A DNA stretch of 64,000 nt from Absidia repens (lineage: Eukaryota > Mucoromycota > Mucoromycetes > Mucorales > Cunninghamellaceae). The translations under genes were made by a program, and so were the position numbers. The stretch covers positions 1,488,001 through 1,552,000 of the forward strand of contig MCGE01000001.1 in the NCBI GenBank assembly GCA_002105175.1. Reading direction: 5' to 3'. Numbering within the stretch: position 1 is the first letter of the stretch; every line of letters begins with the position of its first letter. The notes under the pieces are model-generated. The model saw only the letters and a list, made by a program, of their open reading frames with translations. It made no database searches and was not told where the DNA came from. This document shows, one piece after another, positions 27,345 through 39,171 of the stretch.

Positions 27345-28151
27345 TGTAAGTGTTTGAATGAATTGAAAGGAAGAAAGAAGAAAGGTGGTTTTTTTTTTAC
27401 AATCTTGTTGTTTATTGCTATTGTTGTTTGGAGCAAGAAAAAAAAAAGAGGGAGAGGAGGAGGAGGAGGAGGGGAGGGATAAGGGAAAAATAAAAAAAAA
27501 TGCACGACCGACGGGTGAAGAAAGGAAGAAAGGACAGAAAAAAAAATAACACACAAAAACACACACCGAAATCCTAAAAATAGGGGGACAAGAAAGAGAG
27601 GAGACTGAATATAATTCCTAAAACGTGAGACAAAGTTTTTTTGGTTGTTGATGGTTACCATGTCAACACGAGGTTGGAAAATTATGCAACTACAATCATT
27701 GGATTGAAATTATTTTCTTATGCATCCTCCTTCTAGATCATCGATCCTCTTTTACCCCCTTTTTTATATTTCATACTGCTGTACTGTAACCACATTGTAC
27801 TGTATTGTATTGCATTTTACTGTTTGAAGGAGTCCTCTTCCAGTAGATCCCATCACCATCATCAACTTCAATTCAACGTAGACAAGCATAAAAAGCTATC
27901 CGTCATGGTTGGGAAATCAAGAAAACGTGTTTTTTGGTTGGTTTTCCCTTTCTCCCCGATCACCGCTCCCTATTCTAAAAACACGCAGACACACACATAC
28001 AATGAAGCCCATAAATAATATTTTAAATCATCCCAATTCAAAATTCCTGCATAATTTTCTTTATTGTGATACGATTTTTGAAAAAAAAAACAAAAAAAAA
28101 AAACAAACTATAACTAACCAACTATAATTATAACTATAACTATAACTAAGA
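27345..28151. other. Divergent/terminal spacer
   Basis: This contains the upstream region of the bHLH gene (GA-rich tract near 27438-27480), a run of small ORFs without protein character, and an ATAACT microsatellite at about 28108-28150 just past the M13 stop codon. Confidence 0.5.
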
Positions 28152-31100
28152 TCACCATAATTCACATTTGTGCTTTGGATTCATTGGACTGCCAGATGGA
28201 CATTGGAACACTTCAGCGAAATGTTGTGAGTTTTGCACCGCACCATTGACACGCCACTTGGGAGGAGAATGTTCATCCGTCAATACCTATTACAGGATCA
28301 TAATAAAAATGAAGTTCTTCAAGTCTAACTTTCCTTGCTTTTTTATTTCTTTGACTTACCCTTTGCTTCGCCCGTTCTTCGGTCATTTTGTTACACCAAA
28401 CTCGTCCAAAATTCACAAAGAAGAGCTTGTTGGGTGTCAAATCATCCAGGCCAGGAAGACGCTGATTGTTGTACTTCTTGCATTGGCGATCACTATCATA
28501 CCGTTGCTTCCATGCCAAATACGCTTCGCCCAAACCTCCATTGTCAGCCAAGTTTTCCCCAAGAGTTTGTTTGCCTTTCACGTGGATCTTTTCCCCATGG
28601 CCAGCATCCATGGTGAAGTTGGAATATTGCTTTACAAAACAATCAGCCTTTTCATCAAATGCCGCCGATGTTGAGTTGGTCCACCATTCTACCAGTCGTC
28701 CGTTACCGTCATAATGGCGTCCCATACTATCAAATCCGTGCTAAAACAAAAAGAATGATTCAAGTATGAGAGGCTTATTTCGTCATGGTAAGGATAAGGA
28801 TCACTTACTGTGAGTTCATGTCCAACGACTACACCGATACCACCATAGTTCAAATAATCTAGTAAAATTCAACCACGTTTGATTAGTATTTCTACTTTAT
28901 TTCGTATTACTTTTAGTTCATGACTTACCAGGATAGGCACCGCTAAAGAAAGGATTTTGTAAAATACCAGCTGGGAAAACAATCTAAATAAAATCAAAAT
29001 GTAAATATCAATATAGTGCGCCATATGTATAATAGACACGACATGTATAAGCTTGAATAAAAAAGCTTACCTCGTTGATGGTAGGGTTGTAATATGCATT
29101 CACTTCTTGAGGATTCATGAGCCATTGAGACTTGTCAGTTTCTGTTCCTACTTTTTGCCATTCCTTCTTGACATCAAATTGACGGCTCGCTTGGAAGTTT
29201 TTAAAGTAATCGTCGGCAGATACGTGTAAGCCAGAGTAGTATTCAGATAGAGAGACGGGAGACATAATATTGGGTGTCTTGGTAGGATATCCGATTTTAC
29301 TGATAAGCTTATCCACCTAAAAAGAGAGAAACCCCGAACATATGATTAGTAAGGAAGAATGATTCCATGTTCCAACAGACAATTCCCCCTCCCCTTCTCC
29401 CGTTTCTTCTATTTACCTTTTGCACAGCCTTTGCCCTTGTAGCATCATCTAGCCATTCCAAGTCAGGTAGCCGATCCACAAAGACTTGTTTGATAGAGTT
29501 GATAAAATCATCCGCACGTTCCTTAGCATTGCCACCAAATTTTTGCTGCACAAACAATCGTCCGGCCATAAAACCCAAGGAATTATCTACCTGCTGCAAA
29601 CAAGTTTCCCATCGAGGCTGCGTCACCTTGGCGTTGGTGCCTTGAATCTTGGCCAAAAGTCTGTCACTTGGTTTCCGCAAATCTTCTCCAAGGGCGTTCA
29701 CATAGCCGCGAATCGTCCGCCATGTCAAGTAAGTCCAGATAGCATCGGGCGATGATTTTTCCAGCAATTCCGTTGAGACATTGGCGATAAAAGTGGGCGA
29801 AGTGACAATGATGGAATCCTGATGAGGCGAAGCGCTGGGTTGCAAATAAGAAATCAATAAATCCCAATCGATATTTGGTGATAGTTTGGTGAGTTGAGAT
29901 AATGTGCGAGGGTTGTAAGTAGCGACAGGGTCCATCAAGTCTTCGTAGTCGTCACTGATCGAGGCCAACTTTTTTTCAAATGCCACCACAAGCTTCGCTG
30001 TTTCATCGGCCCGCTTCTTACTCCAACCAAAGTCCTTTGTTCCTGCAAATACGAGATCCATGGTTTCCGCCACTGTTTCGTGCATCGCCTCGGTGATCTC
30101 GTCGTTCTTGTAATATTCCTTCGAAGGTAGCGTTAGGCCAGACTGCATCACTTGAAGCGCATTGTTTTCAGGGTGGGTAGCGTCCTATATAAAAAACAAA
30201 CATGAGTATAGTTATAACCAACATGCTTCATTCACGCACACATATTACTTACCGAATCGATAAAGAGATCAAACAAAGGATTCACATCATTCTTTATAAG
30301 AGTCGCAATAGCGCGAGTCAAACTCTTAGTAATGGGAGTATCAGCATCATCACCAGGATAAAGGTCATGGATTTCCTTGAGAAGAGGTAAAAGAGGTTCG
30401 GCGCCCTTGGTATCAATCACCGCTTCGTTCATGCATGAATCGTACATATTTTTCACCATGCCAAAGTTTTGTTTATCCACTAGTTTCACAGGGTCAGGCA
30501 AATTGTCTTGTGTTTCGCCAGCATATATTTGCTCATAGAAGGATTCAAAGTCGTGCGATAAAAGTCCACGGAGTACTTCTTTGTTTGCCGTCGCAAGCGA
30601 GTCGAAAGATCCAATAGCCGATTTGCCTTCAGGAATATTGTGATGTTGTTGCCAATTGTTGCCTGTGATAAAATAGTAGCAGTAAATGATTGTTGCCCCC
30701 CCCCATAATAAAACAAAAGTACAAAAATTGTTGGTGAGAATAATGTTTTAGTTGATGATATAGGAGCTGGCGGGAGAGATTGTAACTTACAAGAATATGC
30801 GTAAAAGTCTTCACAGGGGTCTACCGTCAGATCAATATCTTGAAGTACTTCAGCAGCAGTTAAAACACATTCCGGAGTCAAACAAAGAGGCTAGATCACG
30901 CAGATATGTACAGAGGAGTTGTTAGTGTTACATGTGAGATGACGAAAAGAATATAAAACCGACTTACCGTAGTTTTGTTGTCATGATGTGGTGGATTGGG
31001 TGAAGGGGAATAGTCGCCATGATCGTCATAAATACGTCGTGTGTATAGCCCAACAAACACAGCCAGGAAAATGAATAAAAAGATGGAGACTACAAACAAT

Positions 31101-31267
31101 AGTTTTTCAAGTGAGGTAAAACGACCATTCTGAAGTCGATTTTCCAGTTGAACGAAGTGCCGGGAATTTTCCGATGAAGGAGGTTGTTGTTGTTGATGCT
31201 GTTGGTCATCATCGTCATCATTGACCCTTTCACTATTCAAAAGAGGTTCCCGTTCTTGATTCGCCAT
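28152..31267 (-). CDS. M13 family zinc metallopeptidase (neprilysin/ECE-like), type II membrane protein
   Basis: Nine exons (31267-30968, 30890-30791, 30662-30253, 30184-29417, 29316-29071, 28983-28929, 28858-28809, 28740-28360, 28286-28152) join to about 814 residues. A cytosolic acidic, Gln-rich N-terminus is followed by one transmembrane segment (about 55-76) and a large lumenal or extracellular domain. M13 hallmarks are present: CEDFYAYSC near the domain start, NAYYNP (substrate binding), the zinc site GHELTHGFD (His641/His645, Glu642; split by intron 7) and GENLADNGG with the third ligand Glu705. The protein ends CELW, like the CxxW terminus of neprilysin. The catalytic set looks complete, so an active peptidase cleaving small peptides outside the cytosol is likely. 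The substrate is unknown. Confidence 0.93.
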
Positions 31268-31485
31268 ATGAATTTAAAAAAAAAAGAAGGTATGGAATAA
31301 AAAAGAATGAAAAGATAAAGAAAAGAGTGGGAAAGAAAAAAAAATTAGGAATGGATGTAGCGCCCCTTTAAAATCGCAAGACAGGTTTCTCTTTTTGGCA
31401 AAAATATCTATATTTTATTCAAAGATCATGATATTGCAAAAATAAAAAATCTAAATCAAGATAAACTAATCAACTCTTACTAAAT

Positions 31486-33013
31486 CTAGTCTTGTTTGCT
31501 ATTATTCCATTCTTCCAAAAAGATCTCCAATCCTTCAGGTAGGCTATAATCCGAATCGTCACCAGCAAGAGATTTCGCTTGATCGATGCATTTGATAACT
31601 TGTTCGTAAAGTGTCGTTTGCTGTTCAGGGGCAGAAGTCAAGTTGGCTTCGTTCAAATACGTTTCGGCCAAATCAGTGTAGCTTTGTGGCGTGAGTGCGC
31701 CCTTCTTTTCTAGTACGGTCTGTGCGTCGATAAAATATTTCTTGGCTATATTAATATATATACATTTACTTGAGTCAGTGGTCAGAAGATAATTTTCAAG
31801 CCCAATTTTTTTTATTTTTTTCGCTACTGGCTTACCTTCAAGAATAGCGTCCAAGGCATTTCGCTCTTCCGTTGTTGGTTCCGTTTGATCTTCTTGCTTG
31901 TCATCTTCATCTTCCATTTCATCCATACGATCCAACCAATAATTGGCTAGCGATAACCGAGAAAGACCAAGTTGAGATATAGCGCGAGCATTATCAGGGT
32001 CATCTAAAACACAAAAAAAAAAAAAAAAAAAATATAACCAGGAATCAGTCCCTAATCATCATCATCACTGGTGTTCTATTTCGTTATTTACTTTTAACAA
32101 TACGCTGAAATATGTCTTCAGACCATTGAGTGAACTTATTTCGTAGTTCCAAAATAGAGTAGAGGTCGCCATGAGTCTGAGCAATACTAGCAAGATCCAG
32201 TAATGACATTGTTGGTATCGTAGAGTCTCTACAAGCCTTATCAATAGTGTCCAAAGCTTTCATCGCCATATCAGGAATTTCTTTGGTGTCTACATCCACT
32301 AATATCATAGCCTGATCCAAAGAATATCATTAGTATGACTCCCGTCTTACTTTTTACTTGTCAATTACCTTCGTAAGCCAAATCTTGCCCATGGTGATAT
32401 TCATCTTACTGACCACTTCCTGTTCAGCCTTTACATCACTATCATCACCATCACCTTGTTTCTTTTCCTGTGAGTAATGATCAAATCCATCCTGAATACG
32501 TTCCTCAGCAGCTTCCAGAAATTGTTCAAATTCTTCGTCTTCCGCCAATCGGCCCAGTTCAAATAAGGCGGAACCATAAGTGTAGTAGAATAAAAGTGGA
32601 AGAGGTGCATCCGATGTCCATGCGCGCAAAATACGATCCGATTCATGAATGGTGCCGCGTAACAGAGCCAAAGCTTCTGTTGGGTTCTTTTCTATAAACA
32701 AAAAACAACAACATATTGTTTAGATACATCGCAAACAAACAAATAGACACACGCGCACACGTTTTAGTGATACTGCGTTCGCTATTAATCCTTATATTAT
32801 AGTACTCTTACCAAGTTTTGCTACAGCATCTTCAAAGATGGCAGCAGCTTCACCAACTTCATCCCCTTCTTCAACCACCTTGTCGATCACAACAGTTTGC
32901 GCGTTTTCATGGATACCATTTTCATCAACGTCGGTTTTGGCTTTCTTGGTTGATGATTTGTTAGAAGCAGCGCTACTTTTCAAACCACGGGGTCTTTTTT
33001 TTTCGATCGCCAT
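31486..33013 (-). CDS. ETT1: Nro1/ETT1 family protein (enhancer of translation termination 1-like)
   Basis: Five exons (33013-32812, 32691-32369, 32311-32092, 32003-31836, 31745-31486) give about 390 residues. The N-terminus KKRPRGLKSSAASNKSSTKKAK resembles the conserved start of Nro1/ETT1 proteins and looks like a nuclear localisation signal. The rest is alpha-helical, TPR-like: NPTEALALLRGTIHESDRIL, LFYYTYGSALFELGRLAE, YTDLAETYLNEANLT. In yeast the family affects translation termination; in fission yeast Nro1 controls the prolyl hydroxylase Ofd1 and so the hypoxia regulator Sre1. Which role applies here is inference. It lies head to tail with the M13 gene, 218 bp upstream of that gene's ATG. 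The assignment rests on pattern recognition without a search. Confidence 0.75.
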
Positions 33014-33905
33014 TGTTTCTTGAAATAATAATAAAAATTATAAAGATAAAAAAAAATTCTTTTGTATTTTTATATGCATTCAAGCGCCACTAGAGAGGGA
33101 AAAAAAAAAGTCGCGGGATTTGAATATGTCAGTAAATGGAAAATTGGAAACTCGTTCCCAATCAAATTTACATCAAATCAACTCCTACCAAGAGCAGCTA
33201 TCTTACATGTTTGAATGTCTCAAGCAATTCGCTTGACCTGTATATTAATACATTCATCAACTATGCAACGAAAAACAACTGTGGCCGGTAAAAAAAAAAT
33301 CGGCGCAACTATTATCCGGCAAAATTTACGATATATGATGTTAAACTGTGCAATTCAAAATTTTCTGATACGTGTGGTACTTAAGTTGATGTGGGGTTGT
33401 CGGCAAAGAGGTACAAAATCGTATTAATCGGTATTACGATATTCAACAAATCAAAATATAAAAATCGGAAACAGCAAATTCAACATCTGCGATCAATATA
33501 TAAGTCAAGATAAAGATGTGTTTTATTCAGCTGTCAAATAAAATAATATAAATAATAGAAGAAGAGCGGTCACTGGGACAATGACAAGTCATATGTTAAA
33601 TGTACGGTTCTGCTTCAATTACATCCAAGTTACGTTTCATTTCTGATACGTATGGTGTTAGCGGGTGAAAGCCAAAGAGATAAAATAATCAAAATACTGA
33701 TCAAAACTAATAGCAAATAGAATAATAACAGAGATAGTAGATAAGATATGTTGGGACGGGAAGTAGAGCGTTATAGGATTTTTCGTTTTTTTTTAAAAAA
33801 GACTTTCGAGAAAGAAAAGCCTTCCCTTTTATGAAGAATACATAAGATAATCTAATAAATAACTAAATGTTATGCTAAAACAGCGATGGTGTCGTATTCC
33901 TGGTT
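33014..33905. other. Intergenic, no gene recognised
   Basis: This holds the ETT1 promoter side and A/T-rich sequence up to the transposon-derived element. A short open frame at 33215-33427 has no protein character. Confidence 0.5.
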
Positions 33906-33954
33906 CCTGATTAGTAGGGCTCTTAATTTGGTCCCGTCCCGATTATGGTATTGA

Positions 33955-34370
33955 GAAAAAGTCCTCAATACCTGGTACCGATCAATACCAATACCTACTG
34001 GCGGTATTGTCTCGCTAAGGTTTTGGTATTGCTAATCCCGCTAAGAGGTATTGATCAATACCAACTTTTATTGGTGGTACCGTCCCCCTAAGGTTTTGGT
34101 ATTGCTAATCCCGCTAAGAGGTATTGATCAATACCAATACCTATTAGTGGTACCGTCCCCCTAAGGTTTTGGTATTGCTAATCCCGCTAAGAGGTATTGA
34201 TCAATACCAATACCTATTAGTGGTATCGTCTCGCTAAGGTTTTGGTATTGCTAATCCCGATAAGAGGTATTGATCAATACCAATACCTACTGATGGTACC
34301 GTCCCGGTAAGGAATTAATATTGCTAATCACGCTAACATGGTATTTTTCAATACCTATACTCCTCACTTA
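33955..34370. repeat. 73-bp tandem repeat block 1 within the hAT element
   Basis: The period is 73 bp: GGTATTGCTAATCCCGCTAA starts at 34025, 34098 and 34171. Each unit contains the perfect palindrome GGTATTGATCAATACC. These could be repeated subterminal transposase-binding sites (inference). Confidence 0.85.
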
Positions 34371-34564
34371 GGAATTGTTAAGAGTCCTACTGATGATGAA
34401 CATTCGTTTACATAGCTTTATTATTCCTCCTACGCGTAGCTCACTTGAAACAACCCCCTCTTTAGATTTTAGATTGTTTTATTTTTTTTTACTCGAAATA
34501 AATTAGACATTATTATTTATACAACATATCAACAACGTCGCTTTTTTTTTTATTGTTTGTCACA

Positions 34565-34895
34565 GCAACATGTATTGCTCAATACTAATAGTTATTAGTG
34601 GTACCATCCCGCTAAAGTTTTGGTATTGCTAATCCCGCTAAGAGGTATTGATCAATACCAATACTTAGAAGTGGTACCGTCCCGCTAAAGTTTTGGTATT
34701 GCTAATCCCGCTAAGAGGTATCGATCAATACCAATACTTAGAAGTGGTACCGTCCCGCTAAGGTATTGGTATTGCTAATCCCGCTAAGAGGTATTGATCA
34801 ATACCAATACTTATAAGGGGTACCGTCCCGCTAAGGTTTTGGTATTGCTAATCCCGCTAACATGGTATTGTTCAATACCAATACTCCTCATTTAG
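34565..34895. repeat. 73-bp tandem repeat block 2 within the hAT element
   Basis: This is the same unit as block 1, about 4.5 copies, after about 180 bp of unrelated A/T-rich sequence (34390-34564). Confidence 0.85.
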
Positions 34896-35200
34896 GTATT
34901 GTTAAGAGCCCTACTGATTAGCAATATTTACATCAAAGTATCTATACAATCATCATTTGTATATCCGCCTTATCTCTTCATTCTATTTTTTACCCCTGAA
35001 TTCCCCACTTATTCTCACACTTGTCATTCAACACATCAGATAGCACACAGCCTCAATTATCCGTAGTCTCAAAGATACCGTTATTATGCTCCACAAATAT
35101 CTTCATTTTTATATATTAAAAAGAAAATGGACCGTAAGGAAACTCAGCTAACTAACTTTAATTTCCGCTTCTTTGTCCCTCCGACTCTCTTTTTCAGACA

Positions 35201-35358
35201 GAGCCCTGAGCAAACGTCCGTTGGTTCCCAAGGCGCTGCCCACCATAGGAGCCGTCTATCCTTTTTTTTCTCCATCGCTGCCCACCCATAGTGCCAAATC
35301 ACAGAGTCTTTCATCAAAACCCACACTTCAGAAACCCCTTGCCACCCAGTGGCTACAT
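35201..35358 (+). repeat. Dispersed direct repeat, copy 1
   Basis: This shares the pattern CTGAGC, CCCAAGG, GCTGCCCACC, then AAACCCACACTT and CACCCAGT with 36080-36195 in the same order, so it is one diverged repeat family. No coding sense was seen. Confidence 0.55.
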
Positions 35359-35574
35359 AATTAATATTATTCTCAACTTTGTTCTTCAATATACCCCACC
35401 ACAATAAAATACACTGTAATAGCTGTTTTTTCACACAAACACATCCCTTATATATATATATATATATAGACGCACTTTTTTTTTTTTTCTATGCATATGT
35501 AATACAATTCAATGAAGCTCATAATGTAAACGTACAACAGAGATACTAAATATAATAAAAAGAACATATTTATT

Positions 35575-35745
35575 CAGTCGTAGATATAAACGATGACAAA
35601 CTATTACTAAACTAATGAGTGCTATTCTACTGTCGTTCCCAAATCCTTCATCCAAAATGAAAGCGTTTCCCCATGATGTTTGTTTTGCGTTTTTTAAAAC
35701 GCCCCTAATTCAAGTTCTAACACTAATCCTAGATCACCAGTTCCC
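35575..35745 (+). repeat. Palindrome-family half-copy (left-arm orientation)
   Basis: ACTAAACTAATGAGTGC and ATCCAAAATGAAAGCGTTTC match the 5020-5100 arm in the same orientation, diverged. Confidence 0.55.
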
Positions 35746-36079
35746 CAATGAGCCTTGCCATCATATCATTCAGACTATCATGAAGGAAAAAAAATAAAAA
35801 AGAAAGCAAAAGAGAGGGGAAAAAAAGGGGACCAAAAAAAAAAATAGAAAGCAAAATGCGGAGCCTGAATCATCCAGCTTTTCTTTTTATGTCAAAAAAT
35901 TAGGGAACTGCAAATAAAAATTAAATAAACGGGCAATCGCCATAATTACCATATAGCATAATTAGTTTTATCTTCCAGTGGAAAGGCAGTTGCAACCACT
36001 ACATAATCAAACTCTAATCTCTCCGACGCATTTCAAGTAAGCTATTATTTCAGCACACAAAAAACCCATTGACGACGCA

Positions 36080-36195
36080 CTGAGCCCGACGGTTGGGCCC
36101 CAAGGGGCTGCCCACCAAAATGCGAAATGGCGGAGGCTTTAATCCTATCCCATCGAAACCCACACTTTAATAAAAAACTGTGACACCCAGTAAAT
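36080..36195 (+). repeat. Dispersed direct repeat, copy 2
   Basis: Partner of 35201-35358. The spacer between them and the flank to 37.2 kb contain no supportable gene. Confidence 0.5.
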
Positions 36196-37248
36196 CGAAA
36201 GATTTCCAAAAGCTCCAGCGGAGCGCCAGAGCGTTTATTTTATTATAAAAAGATTTGACATTTTATCAATTAAATAAAAACCATATCAATTGTATCACTT
36301 ATTTCCTTTTGTCTTTGTTCTTACAACCATTTCAGATGGTAACCGAGCTAGAGGTCCCACAGATTTTCTACACAGTGAAAAAAAAAAAAAAATCGGTTAA
36401 TCAATCTGAATTAAAAGCATCGCCTGTAATTAATCCAGTTTGATACAGTGATTGAAATTGATTCAAGTTAGATTGAAGTTGATACATTTTGATTTACTAG
36501 TGATGATCATATTGCCTATGTCAACGGAAGATTCAATTGATGTATATTTTTACAAAGATTCCCCAATCAGGCAATAGATGAAGATATTGTATGGGTCACC
36601 TTTATACAAACCCCCTCCCCCTCTTCCCCGTTCATACGAGTATTCACAAATACAACATGTATATTGTGAGTATTTCGCTTCCACAGTACGACACTACTAT
36701 ATCCTACAAAAGTGAATCAACGCATACCCTACAATAGATAAACAACACATATCCCTCAAAGAATAATATATTTAACAAAAAAAAAACATACGTGTTCCAC
36801 AAAAACAATGTACATAATTTTTTATTTTTTTTCAAATGTGATTTTCTTTATTGCGGTGATAAGGTGGTAAAATAGACAGTAATAGTAAAATAAAAGACAA
36901 TATATAATAACATATAAGAGATGAAGAGGATACTAAGATGAAGGGGCAGATGATAGGAATGATGTACGCACCAAAATAATGGGAGTCAAGTTCACTAGTG
37001 TGAAGAGGAGATGACGATGAGCACTGAAGTAAAAAAAAAAAAAAAGTCGAGAATGTACAGTGAATAATAAAAGAGATGAAGGTCAAAAAAAAAAAAATCC
37101 AATAGACGGAATAGAAGGAAAGAGAGGAATTTTATAACAGAAGGAAAAGAAATAAAAAAAAAATGAAAGTCTGCGGGGTTTAATTTCTATCTAACTTTCT
37201 GCGTTTGGCGATTGATGCTTCAAGGGGAGCCATTATTTCAACGCCATC

Positions 37249-37560
37249 CTATTCACTGGGTGAGAATGGAGCTGGTGGAGTTTTTGCATCATTGGGGTCG
37301 TTGCTATGAGAATAATATAATATAAAATAACTTTGTATAAAATCGGTAAACATTTGTAATTTTAATTGTGATGTCACTTACAAGAATTCGAGCTCACGCT
37401 CAATATCCTCAAAATCGCCATCTTCAATTGTGACTCGATCATCGACGTTGGTGCTGCTGCTTCCTTTATTTATCCTGTTGCTGTTCTCGCCTCTACTTCT
37501 TTTGCTGATGTATTTGTTGCTGCTGTTTATTATATCATTAAATAAATGGGATTTGTTATA
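37249..37560 (-). pseudogene. Terminal exon fragment(s) of an unidentified gene
   Basis: The minus strand reads SKRSRGENSNRINKGSSS, then DRVTIEDGDFEDIERELEF, a donor GTAAGTGACATC near 37382, an acceptor TCTCATAG near 37305, and NDPNDAKTPPAPFSPSE to a TAG at 37249-37251. The codons look real and the splice is in frame. After the TAG the frame stays open as GVEIMAPLEASIAKRRKLDR, which also looks protein-like, so the stop may be a disabling change. No upstream exons or start are recognisable. It sits between two half-copies of the palindrome repeat, so it may be a captured or relic gene end. Function unknown. Confidence 0.4.
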
Positions 37561-37683
37561 AAGTATTGTAAAACTTGTGGATGACTTTTTATCTCTATTC
37601 AAATGTATTGTCGTATTTATATTAATGTGATGGTCTGTGAGCATGTAAATAGGGCTGATGAATATGATAGCAAATTGTGTAGT

Positions 37684-37745
37684 GGGTGATTCGGGGTCTG
37701 AATTACTTATTATTGAATGATCGCATGTGCATGCATGCAGTAACC
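37684..37745. repeat. Short dispersed repeat, copy 1
   Basis: GGGTGATTCGGGGTCTGAAT followed by a TATTAT, GAATGA and CGCATGTGCATG pattern; nearly the same sequence recurs at 39172-39228. Confidence 0.8.
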
Positions 37746-38144
37746 AAAAAAACCAATAATATATATTGTGTTTTACCACTAGTCCATGCATATATTTAAC
37801 TATCTTGTGAAATGATAATCTATATCATTTTATTAAAAAGAACAACTGTTACATATCAATTACTAAAATTAGAAATACTATTCAGCCCTTTAATTTCCGT
37901 CCATTAAAATATTCTAATATTGTTAGACCATCTATGAACGTGTACCAAACAAATATAATCATCTACATCACTATACCGAAGATACCTCTAATGAGTTTGA
38001 TAAATATTTAAACATTCCAAAAATTGCAAGATTTCCAATCATAATTTTAATGAAATTTGAGTCATGCCAAAAACGAAGGAAGGAACAGTCAAAACAAAAT
38101 CGACCATTACACAGGTTTCGGAGCTTAAAGCGGTAAAAAATTTT

Positions 38145-38235
38145 GGGCTCCGCTCGCACTGCCCTCTGGCTTCTTTGGGCAAAAGCGCGGCGTAGCCGCG
38201 TCTCTCCCGGCGCTTTTTTAGCGGATTTCTATGTT
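38145..38235. repeat. GC-rich structured island with hairpin
   Basis: In A/T-rich surroundings, GGGCTCCGCTCGCACTGCCC is followed by the perfect stem CGCGGC-GTA-GCCGCG (38186-38200), nested inside AAAAGCGC and GGCGCTTTT (38181-38188 and 38209-38217). It resembles a structured transposon end or a small repeated element. No family is assigned. Confidence 0.45.
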
Positions 38236-38774
38236 TTTTTAGCGGTATGGCGGGGTATTTCTGTGTGTGTATGGGGATATTGGATGGGGAAAAAAAAAAA
38301 AAAAAATGGTATGAGTAGAAGGAGTATGTGACTAGAAAGCGGATCCAAGCAAACGTGGATGTCCAAGTATGTGTGTGGTTGAATGGTGGGCAATAATGTA
38401 GAGGCGGTTATTATGGCTGTAGGCTTTAGCTGTGAGCTTATAGGCGTAAACTTTAGAGCATTGTGCAATTAATTGTATGAGAGATGGATGGTTGGTTTGG
38501 TGGCAAAAAATGATTGTATAATATTTCTAAAGATGCATGGAAAATTTGAAGTTGAACGGTTTCGTAGTTCGTTTTATATAAAGCGAAGAAGAGTATATTG
38601 CAGGTTAATTGGATTTTGCAGGCTGTAAAGCCAGATGGGGGTGAATTCAACCGCCGCCGCCGGCAGTCTGGATTGTTGATCCAAAAAAAAAAAATGGGAG
38701 CGCAAATCCAAAAAAAAAAAAAAAAAGACAAGTCAACGGGAATGAGCCAACATATGTTCGCTGTTTTTTGTTTA

Positions 38775-38960
38775 GAAATAGTTTAGAAGGGTTTTAGAAA
38801 TGGGATTGCAAGAGACGAGGGGAAAGCCTTTCATTTTGATTCTAGAATCTTGGGGTGTCGTATTAGCTTAGTTTGTCACTTTTCTTCAATAAATCATACA
38901 GTATCTATGCTTCAATAAAACTTGACTTTACTTCAATAAAACTTGTCTCTAATTCAATGA
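38775..38960 (-). repeat. Palindrome-family half-copy (right-arm orientation)
   Basis: TAGTTTAGAAGGG, then GCCTTTCATTTTGATT and ATTAGCTTAGTTTG match the 7460-7590 arm. With 35575-35745 it forms a second, much decayed inverted pair about 3.2 kb apart. Confidence 0.55.
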
Positions 38961-38987
38961 TGTGTGATTAAACGTCATTAAAAGTTT

Positions 38988-39139
38988 GCAGATCCCTCTT
39001 AGAAATCCCTCCTAGACATTCTTCTTAGACATTCCTCTTAGGCATTCTTCTTGGACATTCCTCTTAGAAATCCCTCTTAGAAATCCCTCTTAGAAATCCC
39101 TCTTAGGGATCCCTTTTAGTGATCCTTCGTAGAGATCCC
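38988..39139. repeat. 13-nt minisatellite
   Basis: About eleven degenerate copies of AAATCCCTCTTAG/ACATTCCTCTTAG in tandem. Confidence 0.75.
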
Positions 39140-39171
39140 GTTTTTATATGTCATTCCTTCTTGAGGCAGAG

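Larger units (their letters stand above)
33914..34913. mobile_element. hAT-type non-autonomous element (MITE), 1,000 bp, with 8-bp target duplication
   Basis: The ends are exact 12-bp inverted repeats, TAGGGCTCTTAA at 33914-33925 and TTAAGAGCCCTA at 34902-34913. They are flanked by the direct repeat CTGATTAG at 33906-33913 and 34914-34921. An 8-bp duplication and TAG-starting ends are typical of hAT transposons. There is no ORF, so it would need a transposase from elsewhere. The interior is mostly two blocks of 73-bp tandem repeats. A second, diverged right end (TTAAGAGTCCTA, 34378-34389, followed by CTGATGAT) lies inside. Confidence 0.88.

Noticed and set aside
33906..34921. First read as 20-bp terminal inverted repeats
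   Set aside because: The outer 8 bases (CTGATTAG) are direct, not inverted; they are the target duplication, leaving 12-bp inverted ends.
38229..38786. Several short ORFs in the 38.2-38.8 kb repeat region
   Set aside because: Low-complexity poly-Phe/poly-Lys translations without protein character.
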